This document shows positions 1-7,426 of a DNA stretch of 64,000 bases, one piece after another; position 1 is the stretch's first letter, and the number at the start of each line of letters is the position of its first letter. The stretch lies in the NCBI RefSeq assembly GCF_050699935.1, contig NZ_JBOHGB010000010.1, forward strand, positions 1 through 64,000. The letters run 5' to 3'. Both the position numbers and the translations under genes were made by a program. This DNA comes from Actinophytocola sp050699935 (GTDB lineage: Bacteria; Actinomycetota; Actinomycetes; Mycobacteriales; Pseudonocardiaceae). Below the pieces are notes generated by a model, which was not told the origin of the DNA, ran no database searches, and saw only the letters and a list, made by a program, of their open reading frames with translations.

Positions 1-306
1 GACCTGGGTGGTGGCGGCGACCTGGGTGGTGGCGGCGACCTGGGTGGTGGCGGCGACTTCGGTGGTGGCGGCGACTTCGGTGGTGGCGGCGACCTGGGTG
101 GTGGCGGCGACCTGGGTGGTGGCGGCGACTTCGGTGGTGGCGGCGACTTCGGTGGCGGTGGCGACCTGGGTGGTGGCGGCGACCTGGGTGGTGGCGGCGA
201 CCTGGGTGGTGGCGGCGACTTCGGTGGCGGTGGCGACTTCGGTGGCGGTGGCGACCTGGGTGGTGGCGGCGACTTCGGTGGCGGTGGCGACTTCGGTGGC
301 GGTGGC
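1..306 (+). repeat. 18-bp coding tandem repeat, 17 units
   Basis: The period is 18 bp, one unit per D(L/F)GGGG hexapeptide, continuing beyond the left edge. Units differ mainly in CTG versus TTC at the second codon and GGT/GGC choice in the glycines. Several units are identical in DNA, which suggests recent expansion by slippage or unequal crossing over rather than selection at protein level alone. Confidence 0.9.
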
Positions 307-324
307 GGCGGGGGCGGGTTCTGA
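1..324 (+). CDS. C-terminal fragment of a glycine-rich hexapeptide-repeat protein
   Basis: The first reading frame is open from the window edge to TGA at 322-324, so only the last 107 codons are seen and the start lies to the left. Nearly all of it is 17 head-to-tail copies of Asp-(Leu/Phe)-Gly-Gly-Gly-Gly, followed by GGGGF and the stop. Leu and Phe units come in small blocks (LLLFFLLFFLLLFFLFF). No catalytic motif or membrane segment is visible. Such a tail is low-complexity and probably flexible; the function of the whole protein cannot be judged from this piece. The stop directly after a clean end of the repeat supports this frame over the alternative Val-Val-Ala-Ala-Thr frame on the same strand. 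Confidence 0.7.
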   Translation, partial: DLGGGGDLGGGGDLGGGGDFGGGGDFGGGGDLGGGGDLGGGGDFGGGGDFGGGGDLGGGGDLGGGGDLGGGGDFGGGGDFGGGGDLGGGGDFGGGGDFGGGGGGGGF

Positions 325-842
325 TCATCGCCCTGACACCGCGACGAAGGGTCTCGGCGGCTGGCGGGTCGCTCCTCCTCGACCTTGATCACCGAGATCG
401 AGGAAGTCAACACCGACGGCCTCGGCGCCCCCGTGGCCCGCGCCCCGTTGATTCCTCAACTCCGGGTTGATGGCCCCAGCGTGTCGACGAGGCGACCTGG
501 CTGGAGAATGTGCCGGCCATGCGGCACAACCTCGCCGTCGCGTACGCGCAGATGGGCTGTCTCATCGAGGACTGCCATACGACGATCAGCTACGCCGCTG
601 AGGAGAGCGGGATCACCGGGGGTACGGGAGGCGGCGATGATGGCCAACCTCGGTGCAGAACTGGAGGGCTGGGTCCTGCCGCATCCGTACGCACCTGAGC
701 TCCAAGGCCCCTTCCGTTCCATCGCGATGATGACCCGGCGTGGGACGCACAGTTCCCCGACCATCCACTGTCGCGGGCACGGTCGTGGGTGCGGTCGTTG
801 TGTCGGTGAAGTGCCCGCGCGCGGAGGCCTCGAGCGCGGGCG
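325..842. other. Gene-poor stretch with decayed coding fragments
   Basis: No convincing intact gene. A plus-strand stretch at about 480-620 reads like ordinary protein (it includes VDEATWLENVPAMRHNLA and AYAQMGCLIED) but has no good start, meets a stop just upstream, and fades into glycine-rich sequence after about 620. I take it as a gene remnant of unknown family. The longer open frames on both strands here are arginine/proline-rich antisense frames. Confidence 0.4.
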
Positions 843-969
843 TTTGTCGCCGCGCTGGTCGGGTACCGCCTCATAACTACCCGGGTTGGAGGTGCGTTGT
901 GGGCCGCATTCGCCACCGGCGGGGTGTTCACCGTCGACAACGGCTTCACCGCAGGACGAACTGATCGTC
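843..969 (+). pseudogene. Remnant of a short-chain dehydrogenase C-terminus
   Basis: The frame starting at 843 ends in FATGGVFTVDNGFTAGR, which matches the usual C-terminal end of SDR oxidoreductases (ATG-x-V-x-x-V-D-x-G-x-T-A). The Rossmann core and the YxxxK active site are absent; only about 40 codons remain and the sequence before it is degraded. The frame runs without its own stop into the next gene, whose ATG at 970 lies just behind it in another frame. Likely the tail of a deleted SDR gene. Confidence 0.5.
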
Positions 970-2043
970 ATGACGCGAGCCGGCTCAACCCAGACCGCGG
1001 CGGTACTGGTTGGTCACGGCGGCCTGGAGTGCCTGCGGGTGCGCCACGACGTCGCGGTGCCGTCGCCAGGTGTCGGTCAGGTCCTGGTGGCGGTCACGGC
1101 CGCGGCGGTGAACAACACCGATCTGTGGACGCGGCAGGGTGCCTACGGGCTTGCCGGCGACCCCGGTGCGTCGGCCGGCTGGCGCGGACCCATATCGTTC
1201 CCGCGCATCCAGGGCGGCGACATCGCCGGACGGATCGCCGAGGTCGGTCACGACGTGGACCCCACGCGGGTGGGGCAGCGCGTCGTCGTCGACCCCGCGC
1301 GCTATGACGGCCATGGCGACGGCGCTACTCCCGTCGCCTTGTTGGGCAGCGAAGCCGACGGCGGGTTCGCCGAGTACGTGATCGTCGACGCCGAGCGCGC
1401 GCACGCCATGGACGACTCACCGCTGACCGACGACCAGCTGGCCTGCTTGCCGATCGCCTACGGCACCGCGATGGGCATGCTGCAGCGCGGCCGGGTTCGG
1501 CCTGGTGAGACCGTGTTGGTCACCGGTGCGTCCGGCGGGGTCGGGTTGGCGTTGGTACAGCTGGCGGCTGCCAGTGGTGTGCAGGTCGTGGCGTTGACCC
1601 ACGAATCTGTGCGCGAGCAGGTCGAGGTGGCTGGTGCGGCGCGGACCGTGTCTCGGTCGGCCGGCGACCTGCGCGCCCAGCTGTCCGATGCCGCCCCCGC
1701 CGGGCTGGACGCGGTGCTCGACGTCGTCGCGGGCCACGTGCTCGAGACTGCTTTCGACGCGCTGACCGAAGCTGGTCGCTGGGTCATCGCCGGCGCGATC
1801 GCCGGGCCGGTCGTCACGATCGACATTCGGCGGCTGTATCTGCATCAGCGTCAGCTCATCGGCTCCTCGATGCACACGCCCGCGCACTTCCGCCAGCTCG
1901 TCGACGCCGCCAGGCAAGGACGCGTGGCCCCGATGGTCGCGGCGACCTACCCGCTCACCGAGATCCACCAGGCTCAGCGCGACTTCGTCGGGGCCGGCCA
2001 CGTCGGCAAGCTCGTCCTCCATCCCGCCATGGTGGCCGAGTAG
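970..2043 (+). CDS. Zinc-type alcohol dehydrogenase/quinone oxidoreductase family protein
   Basis: 357 residues, medium-chain dehydrogenase/reductase fold. The N-terminal GroES-like half has AAVNNTDLWTR and GGDIAGRIAEVG; the nucleotide-binding half has VLVTGASGGVGLALVQLA near residue 175, the quinone-reductase form of the NAD(P)H motif. The C-terminal HVGKLVL is typical of the family. I see no zinc-binding cysteine cluster, so an NADPH:quinone or enone reductase is likelier than an alcohol dehydrogenase. ATG 970 was chosen because it follows an AGGA at 952-955 and begins the conserved region; the frame is open further upstream only through decayed SDR sequence. Substrate unknown. Confidence 0.85.
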   Translation: MTRAGSTQTAAVLVGHGGLECLRVRHDVAVPSPGVGQVLVAVTAAAVNNTDLWTRQGAYGLAGDPGASAGWRGPISFPRIQGGDIAGRIAEVGHDVDPTRVGQRVVVDPARYDGHGDGATPVALLGSEADGGFAEYVIVDAERAHAMDDSPLTDDQLACLPIAYGTAMGMLQRGRVRPGETVLVTGASGGVGLALVQLAAASGVQVVALTHESVREQVEVAGAARTVSRSAGDLRAQLSDAAPAGLDAVLDVVAGHVLETAFDALTEAGRWVIAGAIAGPVVTIDIRRLYLHQRQLIGSSMHTPAHFRQLVDAARQGRVAPMVAATYPLTEIHQAQRDFVGAGHVGKLVLHPAMVAE

Positions 2044-2221
2044 CCCGGGCCGCCAGGCCTAGTGAGCGTCCCGGTCGGCGTCGAGGGGGCTCAGATGTCG
2101 GCGAGGCCGCGGAGGTGGTCGTCGTTCGCGTTCTTCGCGTCCGCGGGGGATCGTCACACAACGCGCCCGTCGCAACTATGCTGCTTGGGAACTCTTCGGG
2201 TGTGCGCCTGATACGGCACGG

Positions 2222-2476
2222 ATGATGGGTGGTCAGACGATTACTGGACGGTACGGAGGCTCTACGGGGCAGAAGCAGCAGGTCTTCGGACGGGTTGACC
2301 CGTTCTGTCTGTTCGCCGTGCTGCCGATGCTGAGTATCGCGGGCCTCGTCATGTGGGGCGGCATCGTCATCCTTGGCGTGGTCTTGATCCTCCTCTCGCT
2401 CGGGATCGTGGCGGTCGATGCCTGGGCCAACCGGCCGAGAGGGAAACCCGCAAGTCGCTACCGTGGGGACTACTGA
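2222..2476 (+). CDS. Small two-helix membrane protein
   Basis: 84 residues. A polar N-terminus (about 1-26) is followed by two hydrophobic segments, about residues 27-44 and 45-66, then a basic tail ending in YRGDY. The loop between the helices is very short, so it is probably a helical hairpin. No family recognised. ATG 2222 is followed directly by a second ATG (2225); either may be used. High GC at third codon positions supports coding. It stands alone, with 364 bp before the next gene. Confidence 0.65.
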   Translation: MMGGQTITGRYGGSTGQKQQVFGRVDPFCLFAVLPMLSIAGLVMWGGIVILGVVLILLSLGIVAVDAWANRPRGKPASRYRGDY

Positions 2477-2840
2477 CTCGCGTGGTCCTGTGGTCCGCCG
2501 GTGGTTTCGTGCCGCTCGTGACCCTCTCTTTTCCTGGTCGTCTGAATTGCTGTCGAAAGGGCGGGGAACGGCCGTAGCTATTGAGCACGGCGTTGTCGAT
2601 ACTCCGTTTCGACTCATGCGATGAGGCGGACGGACGCACCACAGACTGCGCTGAACACTCGCCTATTTCCGTCTTCTCAGCGCGCGGAAACTGTCGTACG
2701 CTCCACCTCGCCGTCGGATAGGGCCGCGACGGCAAACCAGTACTAAACCCCCTGGGGGAGAATTTGCGCTGCGCCAATTTCGGGATGGTGATAGCCATTT
2801 TGGCTGAACCGGAGTTCGTCCAGACATACGAGGTGACGAA
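2477..2840. promoter_or_regulatory. Upstream region of the condensation-like gene
   Basis: This 364-bp stretch is clearly lower in GC than its neighbours and has no credible gene. It contains a perfect CCCCC-T-GGGGG palindrome at about 2748-2758 and ends with GAGGTGA six bases ahead of ATG 2841. It probably carries the promoter of the following gene; I could not assign -35/-10 boxes with confidence. Confidence 0.4.
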
Positions 2841-4262
2841 ATGACGCGCGGTTCTGAGGTGCCTCGGGGTGAGGTCGTGGACCGGGTGCTGGTCGCGTTC
2901 GAGGGGGAGGGGGCCGGCGAGGGTGAACTGGCGTTCGGTCAGCGCGGTCTCTGGCAGTCGATCGTCCAGTCGGGCGCGTCCACGGTCACGTACGTCGCGA
3001 AGGCCGACCCCGGCACGACCGTCGACGCGGTCGCCGACATGCTCGGCTTCATGGTCGGCAGGCACGAGTCGCTGCGCACGCGCCTGGTGTTGCGGGGGTC
3101 CGGGCCGCCGCGCCAGCAGGTGTCCGCGGCGGGGGAGATCCCGCTCCTCGTCGTGGCCTCCGGGGCCGACGATCCCGCCGAGGTCGCCGAGGCGCTCTCG
3201 ATGCACTGGAAGGTCGTCCCGTTCGTCTACGAGACCGAGTGGCCGGTGCGGATGGCCGCGGTCGTGACCGGCGGCTCCGGCGGCTACACCGTCACGCACG
3301 TGGTCACCGTCTTCCTGCACACCTCGATCGACGGGTTCGGGTTGGCCGCCCTGATCGCCGACATCCGCGCGCGCGACCCGGAGACGGGTGCGCCCGCGGG
3401 CCCGGTCACGGCGCTCCCGCCGCTCGCGCAGGCGGCGTTCGAGGCGTCACCGGCCGGGCGACGGCAGAACGAGCAGTCGATGCGGTACCTGGAGCGCGTG
3501 CTGCGCACCGCGCCCACGCAGCCGTTCGGCGAACCGCGCCATGAGGGCACGCGCCGCTTCGCGATGCTGCGCTACCGGTCACGCGCGATCAGCATGGCTG
3601 TCCACACGGTCGCCGCACGGGACCGCCTCTACGAATCGCCCGTGCTGTTGGCGTCGTTCCTGGTCGGCGTCGGCCGGGTCGTCGGCGTCAACCCGTTGCC
3701 CACGTTGATGATGGTGAGCAACAGGTTCCGGCCCGGGTACGCCGACTCGGTCAGCGCGCTGATCAAGATCGTGCCCTTCGTGCTCGACATCGCGGATCTC
3801 TCCATGGGCGAGGCGGTCGCCCGGGCGTCGGGCAAGGCGCTCAACGCGTACCGGAACGCCTACTACGACGCGTACGAACAGGACGAGGTGGTGAGCCGGG
3901 TCGAACGCGAGCGCGGCGAGGAGTTCGATCTGTCCTGCTTCTACAACGACCGCAGGCGGCGGGATCGGGTGCACGCTGGGGTGGCGGCGCCGAGGGCAGC
4001 CGAGATCCGGGCCGCGCTCGCGGACAGCGAGCTGTCCTGGAAGCGGGACGCCCACGTCCCGAAGGCCAAGCTCCACCTGTGCGTCGAGGACCCGCCGGGT
4101 GCCGTCGAGCTGGTGCTGTCCGCGGACGAGCGGTACTTCTCCCGCGCGGACCTGGCGACGCTCGTGCGGGCGATCGAGGAGGCCGCCGTGCAGGCGGCGA
4201 CCGACCCACAGGCACCGACCGGCATCACGCACCGGATCACGGCGGACGCGGTGCCGCGCTGA
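2841..4262 (+). CDS. Stand-alone condensation-domain-like acyltransferase
   Basis: 473 residues, the size of a single NRPS condensation (C) domain. The start resembles motif C1 (ELAFGQRGLWQSI, about residues 31-43). The active-site motif at about residue 160 reads LHTSIDG: of HHxxxDG, the first His is Leu, but the second His, which is catalytic in C domains, and the DG pair are kept. No adenylation or carrier domain is attached, so it would act on carrier- or CoA-bound acyl groups in trans, like PapA-type or free-standing C enzymes. It lies 1.8 kb left of the cluster edge, separated by a kinase-like gene and a SanA-like gene, so its membership is uncertain. Start chosen for GAGGTGA six bases upstream. 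Confidence 0.7.
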   Translation: MTRGSEVPRGEVVDRVLVAFEGEGAGEGELAFGQRGLWQSIVQSGASTVTYVAKADPGTTVDAVADMLGFMVGRHESLRTRLVLRGSGPPRQQVSAAGEIPLLVVASGADDPAEVAEALSMHWKVVPFVYETEWPVRMAAVVTGGSGGYTVTHVVTVFLHTSIDGFGLAALIADIRARDPETGAPAGPVTALPPLAQAAFEASPAGRRQNEQSMRYLERVLRTAPTQPFGEPRHEGTRRFAMLRYRSRAISMAVHTVAARDRLYESPVLLASFLVGVGRVVGVNPLPTLMMVSNRFRPGYADSVSALIKIVPFVLDIADLSMGEAVARASGKALNAYRNAYYDAYEQDEVVSRVERERGEEFDLSCFYNDRRRRDRVHAGVAAPRAAEIRAALADSELSWKRDAHVPKAKLHLCVEDPPGAVELVLSADERYFSRADLATLVRAIEEAAVQAATDPQAPTGITHRITADAVPR

Positions 4263-4273
4263 GGTAGCGGTGG

Positions 4274-5194
4274 CTAGGCGTTCGCTCGGCGGAGGCGTTC
4301 GGCTGCCTGTGCGCGGACGGCGTCACAGGACACCGGGGTGTCGCCGTGCAGTGCTTCCCATCGGGCGTTGTGCGCGGCCGGCCACAGGCTGGCCGCCCAT
4401 GCGATCTCCTGCTCCTCCGCGGTGAACCGGCGCCCCCGAATGTCCTGATAAGCCGCCAGGAACGCGGCGGAGCTCTCGATCGGGGCCAGGGTCGTCGGCG
4501 AGCCGCTGGCGAACGCCCCGCACGCCGCACCCGCCAGTGCCGCGTCGGCCTGCCACGCCAGGCTGTCCCAGTCGTGCACGGCCCACACGTCCCCGTCGTG
4601 CCAGCGGAGGTTCTGCGCTTCGAAGTCGGCGTGGCCCAGCACGCACGGCAGGTCGGCGGCCAGCATCCGCTTGCGGGCCCGCTCGGCCGTGTCGACGACG
4701 TACGCGGGCACGGCGCTCTGGTCCCGGTCATCGAGGAACCCGATCGCCGGCCACACCCCGGAATCCGTGTGGTCCCAACGCGCCCAGCGTGGATTCGGCA
4801 GGGGCGGTGCGACGGTCATGTCGGCCAGTTCGGCCATCAGCCGGGCGAACACCTCCGCGTAGCGCACGGCCACGTCCGGCGAGTCGCCGCGCAGCGGCTC
4901 GCCGCCGGGCCGGAGCTCCTCGGCGTGCACGGCCAGCGCGCCGACGCCGACCGCGGGCGTGAGCGGCCGGGCGCACGGAAAGCCCCGCTCCGCCAACCGG
5001 GCCTGCGCCGCAACACACGACGCGGCCCGGCCGTCGTCCTCGCGCGCCTTCGCCACGACGTCGCGCCCGCCGGCCAACCGCAGCCCGAACACCGCCGAGA
5101 TCCGCCGCAGCTCGAATAGCACGCTGACCGGCTCGTCCCCCAACTGGTCCACGCACCAGGCCGGCAGCCAGTCCGGCAGGTCATCCCACGGCAC
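4274..5194 (-). CDS. Aminoglycoside phosphotransferase-like kinase
   Basis: 306 residues. The C-terminal lobe has LGHADFEAQNLRW (the HxDxxxxN catalytic loop of APH/choline-kinase enzymes) and VHDWDS (the metal-binding DxD). The N-lobe is short, with VVAKARED as the likely ATP-lysine strand. Function: ATP-dependent phosphorylation of a small hydroxylated molecule, substrate unknown; it could be a resistance or housekeeping kinase. GTG 5194 was chosen because homologous sequence begins there (PWDDLPDW); the frame stays open 490 bp further upstream through arginine-rich sequence that does not look coding. No clear ribosome binding site. Convergent with the preceding gene, 11 bp apart. Confidence 0.8.
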   Translation of the reverse strand: MPWDDLPDWLPAWCVDQLGDEPVSVLFELRRISAVFGLRLAGGRDVVAKAREDDGRAASCVAAQARLAERGFPCARPLTPAVGVGALAVHAEELRPGGEPLRGDSPDVAVRYAEVFARLMAELADMTVAPPLPNPRWARWDHTDSGVWPAIGFLDDRDQSAVPAYVVDTAERARKRMLAADLPCVLGHADFEAQNLRWHDGDVWAVHDWDSLAWQADAALAGAACGAFASGSPTTLAPIESSAAFLAAYQDIRGRRFTAEEQEIAWAASLWPAAHNARWEALHGDTPVSCDAVRAQAAERLRRANA

Positions 5195-5355
5195 GGTGAG
5201 GACTGTAGGACGAGGTCGCGCCGCCGGCCGGTGGGGGGCGGGTCGCGGTGTCCAAGCTGGGCAACCTCCGCGGATGGGTCCGCGTCCTCTCGTGCGACGG
5301 CGCCTGGTTGCGGGCGTCGAACCGTCATCGACAGCCGACCGGCTAGGGGGAATCG

Positions 5356-6024
5356 GTGCCGCGTATTCGCCAGCTCTTCGGCAGACGGTGGGTGAAGATC
5401 GGCTTGGGCGTGCTGCTCGCGCTCGTACTGCTGGTCGGCGCCGGCCCGTACCTGTGGATCCGGTACGCCACGATGGGGATGGTCCACACGGTGGCCGACG
5501 CGCCGGCCGCTCCGGTGGCGATCGTGCTGGGTGCCGGGCTGAACGCGGACGGCTCACCCAAGCCCTATCTGCGGCTCCGGCTGGAGGACACGCTGCGGCT
5601 GTACCAGGACGGCAAGATCCGCGCCATCCTGGTCTCGGGTGATCATGGTCAGGTCGGCTACGACGAGGTCGCCGCGATGACCTCATGGTTGGTCGATCAC
5701 GGCGTGCCGCCCGGCCAGGTGGTCGCCGATCATGCCGGGTTCGACACCTATGACTCGTGCGTGCGGGCGTACGCGATCTTCGGTGTGCGCGCGGCGTTGG
5801 TCGTCACGCAGGAGTTCCATGTGCGGCGCGCGGTTTTTCTGTGCCGAGAGGCTGGCATCGACGCGGCCGGCATCGGCTCGCCTGCCTCGGATGACGACAC
5901 CCGCTACCAGGTGCGAGAGGTGCCCGCGGCGATCAAGGCCATGCTCGACGTGGTAGTCGGCGCCAGCCCCAGGTACCTCGGCAGGTACGAGACCGGCGTC
6001 GACGAGGCGCTGAGCACGCCGTAG
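5356..6024 (+). CDS. SanA/YdcF-type (DUF218) membrane-anchored protein
   Basis: 222 residues. One N-terminal transmembrane helix (about 13-32) with the body outside. The DUF218 core is visible: IVLGAGLNADGSPKPYLRLR near residue 55, then LVSGDHG, and VVTQEFHVRRA near residue 152. SanA-like proteins are linked to envelope barrier function and vancomycin tolerance; the biochemical activity is unsettled. GTG 5356 follows a GGGGGA ribosome binding site. Convergent with the acyl-CoA dehydrogenase gene, 13 bp between stops. Confidence 0.85.
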   Translation: MPRIRQLFGRRWVKIGLGVLLALVLLVGAGPYLWIRYATMGMVHTVADAPAAPVAIVLGAGLNADGSPKPYLRLRLEDTLRLYQDGKIRAILVSGDHGQVGYDEVAAMTSWLVDHGVPPGQVVADHAGFDTYDSCVRAYAIFGVRAALVVTQEFHVRRAVFLCREAGIDAAGIGSPASDDDTRYQVREVPAAIKAMLDVVVGASPRYLGRYETGVDEALSTP

Positions 6025-6037
6025 ACCACGCCCGCCG

Positions 6038-7261
6038 TCAACGGCTGGCCGCCCCCGCTCGCTGCTCGGCCGCCTTCGCGCGGCGTAGGTCGAGGGCGGC
6101 GGCGATGACCGTCTTCTGGACCTCGGTCGTGCCCTCGTAGATACGCAGCGCGCGGACCTGGCGGTACAGCCGCTCCGGCACGCTGTCCTTGACCAGGCCC
6201 GCTGCCCCGAAAACCTGGACCGCGGCGTCCACGATCTCCTGCGCGGACTCCGTCGCGTACACCTTGGCGATGCTGGAATGTTTCGAGAATCGACGGCTGC
6301 CTCTGTCGATCTCCCACGCCGCCCGGGCGACGAGCAGCGCGGCGGCGTTCAGCTTCACTTCCATGTCGGCGAACGTCGTCTTGATCGTCGGGAGGTCGAA
6401 CAGCTTGCCCTCGCCCATCGGCCGGCTCCGTGCCCAGGCGAGGGCGGCGTCCGCGGCTCGGCGGGCGTAGCCGACCGCTGCCGCGCCCACCGTCATCCGG
6501 AACCGCTCCAGCATGTCCATGGCGACGACGAAGCCCTGACCCGGCCGGCCCAGCACGCAGTCCGCGGGCACGTCGCAGTCCTCGAAGTCCAGATGGGCGA
6601 ACGCACGCGGAGCGATGGCGGCGATCCGTTCGCGCACCCGCAGGCCGGGGGTGGTGCCCGGGACCAGGAACGCGGTCAGGCCGAGCGCGCCCGGGCCCTC
6701 GCCGGTGCGCGCGATCACGCACAGGACGTCGGCGATGCTCCCGTGCGCGATCCACGCCTTCTCGCCGTTTAGCCGGTAACCGTCGCCGACCCGTTCCGCG
6801 GTCAGCTCGAGACCGGCGATGTCGGACCCGCGCTCCCGTTCGGACAGTGCGAACGAACCGACGAGGGTGCCGTTCGCCATGCCCGGCAGGTAGCGGCGTT
6901 TCTGCTCCTCGGTGCCGAACCGGAGGATCGGCCGCGCGGCCAACGTGTGCACGGCGAAGCAGTTGTCCGGCGTGTCGTCGGTGTACGCGAGTGCCTCGCG
7001 CCCCAGGCACAGCGACCGGAAGTCGCCGTCCGCCACCGCATCGGGTCCGGCGTCGGGGTCCAGGAAGGCGAACCAGCCGTCCTCCCCGAGCGCGCGCAGG
7101 ATCCGCTGGACGGTCCGCTCCCGGAACTCGTCCTGTTCATGCGGTACGTCCCACAGGTCGGTGTGGGCGGCGCACCACTCGTCCACGCGCTCGGCGAAGG
7201 CCACGTGCCGCGGCTCGTAGAAGGGAAGACCCAGGATCTCTCGATCGAACGAAACGGTCAC
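6038..7261 (-). CDS. Acyl-CoA dehydrogenase family flavoenzyme
   Basis: 407 residues, full length for the family. The FAD-binding stretch (SFALSERERGSDIA, about 136-149) and the C-terminal RIYEGTTEVQK are present. In the usual ACAD the base is a Glu in the C-terminal domain; I cannot pin it here. The last gene of the left arm of the cluster, reading away from it, preceded by its own leader element rather than being translationally coupled. ACAD-like enzymes in hydrazine-derived pathways (triacsin) are thought to oxidise hydrazine or acyl bonds, and carrier-bound acyl groups are common substrates; either would fit. GTG 7261 follows GGGGAGGCGGA. Role in the cluster is inference. Confidence 0.88.
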   Translation of the reverse strand: MTVSFDREILGLPFYEPRHVAFAERVDEWCAAHTDLWDVPHEQDEFRERTVQRILRALGEDGWFAFLDPDAGPDAVADGDFRSLCLGREALAYTDDTPDNCFAVHTLAARPILRFGTEEQKRRYLPGMANGTLVGSFALSERERGSDIAGLELTAERVGDGYRLNGEKAWIAHGSIADVLCVIARTGEGPGALGLTAFLVPGTTPGLRVRERIAAIAPRAFAHLDFEDCDVPADCVLGRPGQGFVVAMDMLERFRMTVGAAAVGYARRAADAALAWARSRPMGEGKLFDLPTIKTTFADMEVKLNAAALLVARAAWEIDRGSRRFSKHSSIAKVYATESAQEIVDAAVQVFGAAGLVKDSVPERLYRQVRALRIYEGTTEVQKTVIAAALDLRRAKAAEQRAGAASR

Positions 7262-7372
7262 GGCTGATCCGCCTCCCCGGAATTCAATGTTGTGGTCGCC
7301 GTGCGTTGTCGGCTTCCGGTTCGGTACGTACTTGTGGCTGGGTTGCGTCCCGTTCCCCTTGGGTGCGGTTGG
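7262..7372 (-). promoter_or_regulatory. Conserved leader element, copy 1, upstream of the acyl-CoA dehydrogenase
   Basis: Bases 7323-7372 match 18543-18592 at about 46 of 50 positions on the same strand. In both places the block ends exactly 61 nt before a GTG start. Between block and start the two copies share a second conserved stretch: GACCACA, an AT-richer patch, then GGAGGCGGA as ribosome binding site. The four mismatches in the 50-bp block do not favour third codon positions, so it behaves as DNA or RNA signal, not coding sequence. No upstream start codon exists in the open frame here. Confidence 0.7.
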
Positions 7373-7426
7373 TGGCCACTCGGTTCATGCGTGCTTCGTG
7401 CTGCTCGACGACCTGTCATGGCTGCG

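Noticed and set aside
8..388. Open frame of Val-Val-Ala-Ala-Thr repeats with an ATG-type start
   Set aside because: It is another frame of the 18-bp repeat. The frame ending cleanly in a stop after the repeat (D(L/F)GGGG) is more credible, and this one runs into arginine-rich sequence.
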